Origin: Ardenticatenaceae bacterium
Lineage (GTDB): Bacteria > Chloroflexota > Anaerolineae > Promineifilales > Promineifilaceae
Assembly: GCA_011525915.1 (NCBI GenBank)
Contig: WYBM01000090.1
Location: forward strand, 1-60,584
Direction: 5' to 3'
Length of the DNA stretch: 60,584 nt
Positions 55,172 to 60,584 of the stretch are shown piece by piece. The notes beneath the pieces were generated by a model. That model was not told where the DNA came from. It did not search any database and was given only the letters and a program-made list of their open reading frames with translations. Positions within the stretch are counted from its first letter, which is position 1. Each line of letters starts with the position of its first letter. Both the position numbers and the translations under genes were made by a program.

Positions 55172-56365
55172 ATGAAACTGGCCTTTGTCACTCCCTGGTA
55201 CGGCCGTGACATTCCCGGCGGCGCGGAAGCGGAAACCCGGCGCACGGCCGTGCATCTGCAGCAGGCCGGGTATGAGGTAGAAGTACTTACCACCTGTATC
55301 CGTGACCTATACAGCGATTGGGGCCACAACCACCATCGGCCCGGCCTGGACGTGGTAGACGGCATCCCCGTGCGCCGTTTCCCGGTACATAAACGGGACA
55401 AAGCCGCCTTTGACCGGGTCAACTGGCGGCTGATGCAAAACCAGCGCCTCTCGCCGGCGGAAGAGGCCGTCTTTAATGAGGAAATGTTTCGCTGCCCTGA
55501 CCTCTACACATATATAGCCGACCATCAGGCCGACTATTTATTTATCTTTATTCCTTACATGTTTGCCAGTACCTACCTGGGGGCACAGGTATGCCCGGAC
55601 CGTAGTTTGATGATCCCTTGCCTGCATGACGAAGGGTACGCTTACCTGGACGTTCATCGCCGGGTGATGCCCCAGGTGCGGGCGCTGCTCTTTTACACGG
55701 AGGCTGAGCAGGCCCTGGCGGCCCGCCTTTACCCACCTGCCGATGGGCAGATCCGCACCGTGATTGGCGGTGGGGTAGACGTGGATTGGCAGGGCGACGG
55801 CCGTCGCTTCTGCCAGCGATACGGCCTGGAAGACACCCCTTTCCTGCTCTATGCCGGCCGCCGTGAGCCAGGCAAAAACGTGCCTCTGCTCATCGACTAT
55901 TGGGCGCAGTACAGCGGCCAATCAGGCCGGGCGGCAAAGCTGGTGCTCATGGGCCCTGGCCCGGTGCATATTCCGCCAGAAGCGAGCGCGTCTATCCTTG
56001 ATCTGGGCTTTGTGCCTGCTCAGGATAAGTATGACGCTTACGCCGCGGCCACCGTGTTTTGTATGCCTTCGGTGCATGAGAGCTTTTCTATTGTTCTCAT
56101 GGAAAGTTGGCTGGCGGGTACACCGGCGTTGGTGCACAGGGGGTGTGCCGTCACCCATGAACATGTGCACCGGGCAAACGGCGGGCTGTACTTTAGCGGC
56201 TATGAAGAATTTGCGGCCACATTGGATTACTTGTTTGACCATCCGGCCACGGCCGTGACCCTGGGCCGGCAGGGCCGGCAATACGTTCTGGACAACTATC
56301 GCTGGGAGACGATCACGGCCCGCTACAGTGCCGTCATCAACACCATCATCGAGGAAGTGACATGA
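55172..56365 (+). CDS. family 4 glycosyltransferase ('HDE' subgroup)
   Basis: 397 residues. First Rossmann domain: FVTPWYGRDIPGGAEAETR, VEVLTTCIRDLYSDWG, FIFIPYMFASTYLG and PCLHDEGYAYLDVH. Second: LLYAGRREPGKNVPLLIDY, KLVLMGPGP, VFCMPSVHESFSIVLMESW with the catalytic glutamate pair E-x7-E. It is a clear paralogue of the 58555-59736 protein; both share the HDE loop and the TTC.. start. Stop overlaps the next gene by four bases (ATGA). Confidence 0.92.
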   Translation: MKLAFVTPWYGRDIPGGAEAETRRTAVHLQQAGYEVEVLTTCIRDLYSDWGHNHHRPGLDVVDGIPVRRFPVHKRDKAAFDRVNWRLMQNQRLSPAEEAVFNEEMFRCPDLYTYIADHQADYLFIFIPYMFASTYLGAQVCPDRSLMIPCLHDEGYAYLDVHRRVMPQVRALLFYTEAEQALAARLYPPADGQIRTVIGGGVDVDWQGDGRRFCQRYGLEDTPFLLYAGRREPGKNVPLLIDYWAQYSGQSGRAAKLVLMGPGPVHIPPEASASILDLGFVPAQDKYDAYAAATVFCMPSVHESFSIVLMESWLAGTPALVHRGCAVTHEHVHRANGGLYFSGYEEFAATLDYLFDHPATAVTLGRQGRQYVLDNYRWETITARYSAVINTIIEEVT

Positions 56366-57435
56366 AGCGTCCCGTCCACATCATGACTGCCGGCCTGCGG
56401 CCGGGGGATGCCATTAGCAACTTTGCCTTAAGCTGCGCCCGCATTTTGCGTGGCTGGGGGATCAAGGTTTACCTATATGCCGATAATGTAGCCCCGGAAC
56501 TGGCCAGTGTGGTTCGTCATTCCCGCTTTTACCCGAATACAGGCAATGACTTTCTCTGGTTCCATTACTCCATCTATGCCGATAATGTAGCCCTGGCTTT
56601 AGCCAGCCGCGATATCAAAATTATGGACTTTCACGGCATTTGTCCACCGCGCCTGTTTACCGGGCAAAACGACCACCTGGCTGCCCTTTGCCAGCAAGGG
56701 CTGGACGTACTGCCAACCCTGCATGACAAATTTGACGGTTATGTTGTCCACAGTGAATACAGCCGGGAGTGGCTGCAAAGCCTGAACTTCCCGGCGGCCA
56801 AAATTACCAAGATGTTTTATTGTATTGATACCTCTCTTTTCACCGGTGAGGATGCTGAACTGGCGGCCGCGCTGGCGAAGCTGGAATACTTCTTAATGGT
56901 GGGGCGGATCGTGCCGCAAAAGGACGTGTTGGCGCTGGTGGAGATTTTTAGCCACATTAACCGGGCGCGGCCCGATGCTGTGCTGGTTTTGGCGGGGACA
57001 CGCCAGCAGACAGGCAAATACCAACAGCAAATCGAGACCCTTATCCGACAAAAAGGATTGGTGAACCGGGTGCTCTTTACCGGCCAGGTAAACAACCCGG
57101 CGGTGCTGGAGGCGTTGTTTCGTCACGCCCGGTTACTGCTGGTAACATCGGAATGGGAGAGTTTTTGTGTGCCCATTGCCGAATCGCTGCACTTTGGCGT
57201 GCCCACGGCCGTGCATCAGGTTCCCCCCCTGCCGGAAGTGGCCGGTCCCGCCGGGTTAGTTTTTGACAAGAGTGATCCGGCCGCCGCGGCGGCGCAGGTG
57301 CTGGCCTTATTAAATGATAAAACGCGCTACCAGGAGATGCGCCGGGCAGCCAACGAATGGGCTGCCCACTACACTGACACGGCTTTGGGCGAAAACTTAA
57401 AGCAGTTCTTTGCCAGGATTGAGACGACACTATGA
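56362..57435 (+). CDS. family 4 glycosyltransferase
   Basis: 357 residues. N-terminal domain with TAGLRPGDAISNFALSCA and FHYSIYADNVALALASRDIK; then HGICPPRLFTG and YVVHSEYSREWLQSLNF. The C-terminal domain has FLMVGRIVPQKDVLALVEIF, VLFTGQVNNPAVLEALFRHA, LLVTSEWESFCVPIAESLH with catalytic glutamates, and GVPTAVHQVPPLPEVAG. Overlaps the genes before and after by four bases each (ATGA), so three consecutive genes are translationally coupled. Confidence 0.92.
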   Translation: MKRPVHIMTAGLRPGDAISNFALSCARILRGWGIKVYLYADNVAPELASVVRHSRFYPNTGNDFLWFHYSIYADNVALALASRDIKIMDFHGICPPRLFTGQNDHLAALCQQGLDVLPTLHDKFDGYVVHSEYSREWLQSLNFPAAKITKMFYCIDTSLFTGEDAELAAALAKLEYFLMVGRIVPQKDVLALVEIFSHINRARPDAVLVLAGTRQQTGKYQQQIETLIRQKGLVNRVLFTGQVNNPAVLEALFRHARLLLVTSEWESFCVPIAESLHFGVPTAVHQVPPLPEVAGPAGLVFDKSDPAAAAAQVLALLNDKTRYQEMRRAANEWAAHYTDTALGENLKQFFARIETTL

Positions 57436-58514
57436 AAGACGAGTTGCTAAACTTGATTTGCTGCCCGGCCTGCCGCCACGCCCTGGAGGTGGTTACCCAA
57501 GAACGACGCGAGCCGGAAATTTGGGAAGGCCGCTTAACCTGTACCCAGTGCCGGGCCACCTACCCCATTCAGAAAGGCATGCCCCTGCTGTATGTGAATG
57601 ACGAAAAGTGGCAGCCCAAAAGTGTAGAAGCGGAGGGTTGGGTGACGTACCATAAAAACCTGGGTATTTACGAGGTGCGTGAAAACGCGATTGATTTACA
57701 AATCCCCTATTACCCGGAAGAACCCTGGACGGGTGTAGCCCGCTCGTTTGATGTGGCTCTGGAACGTTTGCATCTCAGCGGGCAGGAGACCATTTTAGAC
57801 CTGGGCGCCGGGCGGGGCTGGGCCGCCAAGCAGTTTGCACTGCGCGGCTGCCGTGTGGTGGCGTTGGATGTGGTGGCTGACGAAAATGTGGGCCTGGGGC
57901 GGGCCCGCGCACTGCTGGATCATGCCGGCACGTATTTTGACCGGATCATCAGCGATGGTGAAAATCTGCCGTTTCTGGAGGGCCAGTTTGACATTGTTTT
58001 TTGCGCAGCCGCCCTGCACCATTCGGCCAATCTGCCGCTGCTGCTGCAAAACATAAGCCGGGTGTTAAAACCAGGGGGTCGGCTCTGTGCTATTAACGAA
58101 CCATGTCGCACAGTGCTAGACAATGAGCAAAACCTGCTCAAACGGCATGCAAGTGATGAACTGGCCGTAGGCATCATCGAGACACGGCCTGATTTATCAG
58201 CTTATCAACAGGCGGTACACCAGGCCGGGCTGCAGATCACGGCCGTGTTCCCGGCACTGGCCGATAACATGGACGATGCCACATTGCAAGCGTGGGCCGG
58301 CGTTTTGGGGGCTATCCGCCCTTATTTTCGGCAGCGGCCGCTGAAACATCAGGCTGTGGGCTGGGTTCGTTACTTTGCCCGGCGTGCCCGTGCCCTGACA
58401 AAAGGGATTACTATGCCGGTAAACCGTTCTGCCAGCCGCCGGGAACACATGGCGACGGCCGTGTTGCTTTGGGCTGGCGGCGAACTCTTCCTGCTGGCCG
58501 AAAAGCAGCCATGA
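57432..58514 (+). CDS. SAM-dependent methyltransferase with Trm112-like N-terminus
   Basis: 360 residues. The first 60 residues form a Trm112p-like zinc ribbon: LICCPACRHAL, then CTQCRATYPIQKGMPLLY. The class I methyltransferase domain begins about 110 with TILDLGAGRGWAAKQFA, followed by VVALDVVADENVG and FDIVFCAAALHHSAN. A C-terminal helical region of 100 residues follows. Fusing a Trm112-like ribbon to the methyltransferase is common in bacterial sugar-cluster enzymes. Likely methylates the growing glycan or its precursor. Confidence 0.88.
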   Translation: MKDELLNLICCPACRHALEVVTQERREPEIWEGRLTCTQCRATYPIQKGMPLLYVNDEKWQPKSVEAEGWVTYHKNLGIYEVRENAIDLQIPYYPEEPWTGVARSFDVALERLHLSGQETILDLGAGRGWAAKQFALRGCRVVALDVVADENVGLGRARALLDHAGTYFDRIISDGENLPFLEGQFDIVFCAAALHHSANLPLLLQNISRVLKPGGRLCAINEPCRTVLDNEQNLLKRHASDELAVGIIETRPDLSAYQQAVHQAGLQITAVFPALADNMDDATLQAWAGVLGAIRPYFRQRPLKHQAVGWVRYFARRARALTKGITMPVNRSASRREHMATAVLLWAGGELFLLAEKQP

Positions 58515-58554
58515 AACCTTACACCATCATTCTGGAGCGCCTGAGAGGGGCAGC

Positions 58555-59736
58555 ATGATCCCACCACGTGTGGCTATTGTGGTGCAGCGCTATGGCGTGG
58601 AGGTGCTTGGAGGGGCTGAAGATGCGGCCCGTGCCCTGGCCGAACACCTTACGGCCGTGGCCGACGTTCACGTCATTACTACTTGTGCCACACAGTACAC
58701 CACCTGGGCCAACGTCTATCCACCCGGTGTTAGCCAGCTCAGCGGCGTTACCGTACATCGCTTCCCTGTAGACCGGCCGCGTGACTGGCAGCAGGCGTAC
58801 CAAAACGCCGGCCGTTTCTGGCAGCAGACGCACACATTAATAGAAGAGATGGCCTGGATTCAGGAGAATGGCCCCTTTTCCGCGACGTTACTTCACTTCA
58901 TCCACCAGGCAGCGCCGGATTTTGACGCCTTTGTTTTTTTTACGTATCTGTACGCTTCTACCTTTTTTGGCCTGCCCCTGGTGGCCGCCAAAGCGGTGCT
59001 GGTGCCTACCGCGCACGATGAGCCGTTTTTATACGCTGACGCTTATCGCCTCCTTTTTCACCTGCCGCGCCATATCGTTTACCTGACGGAAGCAGAACGG
59101 GATATTGTTCACCGGGTGACGGGCAACGGCCGTGTGCCCCACACCGTTGCCGCCATTGGCCTTAACGCACCGGCGGACGTGTCTGCGGTCCGCTTCTGCC
59201 AGAAATATGGCCTCAGCGGCGACTTTTTGCTCTATGGCGGGCGCATCGTGCCCGCTAAGAATGTGCCGGAGCTGTTAGAATTTTTCCAGCGTTACCAGGC
59301 CGAACACGGCCGTGACCTGAAGCTGGTGCTCATGGGACACAGCGACTTTCCACTGCCGCCCCACCCAGACATTGTGCCCATTGGGTTTGTTTCTGAGCAA
59401 GATAAGTTTGATGCCCTGAAGGCCGCCACGGCCGTTATTCAACCTTCCCACTACGAAAGCCTGTCAATCATTATTTTGCAGGCGTGGTTAATGGGCACAC
59501 CTGTCATTGTCAACGGGCACTGTGCCGTCACCAAACAGCAGTGCCGTCGCAGTCATGGCGGCCTCTATTACAGCCAATATGATGAATTTGCCGCCATTCT
59601 CAACCGCCTGCTGGATGACGCCGATTTACGCGCCGCGCTTGGCTGCCAGGGACAACAATTTGCTCAAACCACGTATAGTTGGGATACCATCGTGGCCCAA
59701 TATACGGCGATTTTTGCGGAATTAATGGGCAACTAA
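58555..59736 (+). CDS. family 4 glycosyltransferase ('HDE' subgroup)
   Basis: 393 residues. VAIVVQRYGVEVLGGAEDAAR, VHVITTCATQYTTWANVYP and FFTYLYASTFFGLPL, then PTAHDEPFLYADAY. The second domain has LLYGGRIVPAKNVPELLEF, KLVLMGHSDFPLPPHP and VIQPSHYESLSIIILQAW with the catalytic glutamate. Paralogue of the 55172 protein, probably by duplication within the cluster. GAGAGGGG precedes the ATG. Confidence 0.92.
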   Translation: MIPPRVAIVVQRYGVEVLGGAEDAARALAEHLTAVADVHVITTCATQYTTWANVYPPGVSQLSGVTVHRFPVDRPRDWQQAYQNAGRFWQQTHTLIEEMAWIQENGPFSATLLHFIHQAAPDFDAFVFFTYLYASTFFGLPLVAAKAVLVPTAHDEPFLYADAYRLLFHLPRHIVYLTEAERDIVHRVTGNGRVPHTVAAIGLNAPADVSAVRFCQKYGLSGDFLLYGGRIVPAKNVPELLEFFQRYQAEHGRDLKLVLMGHSDFPLPPHPDIVPIGFVSEQDKFDALKAATAVIQPSHYESLSIIILQAWLMGTPVIVNGHCAVTKQQCRRSHGGLYYSQYDEFAAILNRLLDDADLRAALGCQGQQFAQTTYSWDTIVAQYTAIFAELMGN

Positions 59737-59738
59737 GT

Positions 59739-60101
59739 GATGATGCCATCGACAAGACAATTATCTTCCTGCACATTCCTAAGACGGCCGACACAACGTT
59801 ATACAAGCTGCTCTGGCGACATTACAACCCAGCAGAAATGTACATGATAGATGATGCTCATCAAACCATGCCAGATTTTCAAAATTTGCGCGTATTGGGC
59901 AAAAAGAAATACGTCTGGTCACTGGCCATATCAGCTATGGTTTGCATGTTTACCTGCCGCAGCCGGCGGTCTACTTTACCCTTATGCTAGCCGGTAGACC
60001 TGGCGCTGTCTTACTACACCTATCTTCATGGGGCGGTGGAACATCCCCACTATCCTTTTGCGGTTGGGCGTCTTTTTAGAGAAGTTAATGATTGTCCCTG
60101 A
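59739..60101 (+). pseudogene. decayed sulfotransferase-family gene
   Basis: Three stretches in two frames read like a family 2 sulfotransferase. 59739-about 59920 begins KTIIFLHIPKTADTTLYK, which is the PAPS-binding 5'-phosphate loop with aspartate in place of the usual glycine in KTAGT. 59924-about 59988 in the next frame gives GHISYGLHVYLPQP. 59991-60101, back in the first frame, gives LALSYYTYLHGAVEHPHYPFAVGRLF, up to a TGA. No good start codon remains and the C-terminal half is missing. At least two frameshifts are needed. It directly follows the last GT4 gene. Confidence 0.8.
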
Positions 60102-60291
60102 TAACTTACTCATCAAACTTTCACCCCCTGTTCCCCTCTTGTGAAGCCGCTTATCGACGGCCTTTCCGAGCAGTTACCTGCCCGTGCCTATTGTGACCAA
60201 CAGAGAAATTATTTAGACTTTATAGCAAGGACAGAAAGAAGTTGGGGTATGGTTTGGAGGCCAGCTACAGTTATGTAAAATGGAGCAGCCT

Positions 60292-60584
60292 ATGTTACAA
60301 TTAAAAACTATTGATCATGGTGTTTTTGCCAGAGTTATTTTTGCCCTCTTTCTCCCCCTACTTTTCCTCCTCCTCAACACGACGGCCGTTTTTGGCGAAC
60401 CAGATGGTGGTATGCAAACACCCATCTGGACGGTAAACATGCCGCACCGCTGCGGGCCGCCGGCTACCTGTGAAACCAGCTCGCCGGCCGTGGCCGATAT
60501 CACCGGCGATGGCATTGTGGATGTGGTGGTGGGCACCAGCAATGGCCACCTGGTGGCCGTGCGCCACAACGGCACGCTGCTGTG
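60292..60584 (+). CDS. secreted FG-GAP-repeat protein, cut by the window end
   Basis: The frame opens with ATG 60292 and runs off the window with no stop. A signal peptide (FARVIFALFLPLLFLLL, cleaved before about residue 37) is followed by WTVNMPHRCGPPATC with a cysteine pair and then by an FG-GAP/VCBS-type repeat: VADITGDGIVDVVVGTSNG. Such calcium-binding beta-propeller repeats are typical of large surface proteins, sometimes with a peptidase domain. About 97 codons are visible. Confidence 0.8.
   Translation, partial: MLQLKTIDHGVFARVIFALFLPLLFLLLNTTAVFGEPDGGMQTPIWTVNMPHRCGPPATCETSSPAVADITGDGIVDVVVGTSNGHLVAVRHNGTLL

Noticed and set aside
59679..59990. 103-codon frame overlapping the last GT4 gene taken as a complete gene
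   Set aside because: Its first 19 codons are the GT4 gene in another frame, and the sulfotransferase similarity continues in a different frame beyond its end; treated as a pseudogene.

Overview
The window looks like chromosomal DNA of a filamentous, single-membrane-type member of the Chloroflexota (Anaerolineae/Caldilineae-like). This is an inference from gene content and style: many GT-C membrane glycosyltransferases and GT4 enzymes, a Tad pilus locus with no secretin gene in view, a peptide-binding lipoprotein with the repeated 'EVTRVVTET' linker, secreted proteins carrying a 'YLPV' motif, and a roughly mid-50s percent GC that drops in the pilus locus. No rRNA, tRNA, CRISPR array, intact insertion sequence or prophage was seen.

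Layout. 1-608: gene-poor, AT-rich, with two copies of a 25-bp operator-like dyad. 609-6348: two large GT-C type membrane proteins that converge and share a tandem C-terminal beta-domain pair, then hypoxanthine phosphoribosyltransferase. 6490-9024: small ABM-like protein and a secreted M14 carboxypeptidase with PKD domains. 9072-19892: housekeeping and nucleic-acid genes (uvrA, RNase D, beta-CASP nuclease, a small unknown gene with a possible leader peptide, kbl, Nif3, HNH nuclease, LMW-PTP, hpf, comF). 20084-27145: Tad pilus locus (tadC, tadB, cpaF, tadZ, plus a 49-codon Flp pilin gene) followed by a soluble histidine kinase and a LuxR-type response regulator. 27347-34697: a tandem 88-bp repeat, then three GT-C proteins, GT2, methyltransferase and a dolichol-phosphate-mannose-synthase-like GT2. 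34905-36885: HAD phosphatase and a response regulator with a roadblock-like domain. 37107-43731: complete oligopeptide ABC importer. 44107-48449: HELLH protein, TPR protein, mutY, MBL hydrolase. 48599-59736: GH10-like secreted protein and a polysaccharide cluster (GT2, GT4, GT-C, small protein, GT4, GT4, methyltransferase, GT4). 59739-60101: a sulfotransferase pseudogene. 60292-end: the start of a secreted FG-GAP protein.

The strongest unexplained signal is not a gene. The perfect palindrome ACGGCCGT occurs at least 88 times (hand count) where about one copy is expected by chance. It lies in all reading frames and on genes of both directions. It is almost absent from the Tad locus (2 copies in 7.5 kb) and absent from the 6.6-kb oligopeptide transporter. 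It behaves like the HIP1 octamer of cyanobacteria but has a different sequence.

A second signal is a family of CAGT/ACTG and GTAAAC/GTTTAC inverted repeats between glycosyltransferase genes. In two cases these elements contain the stop codon of the upstream gene.
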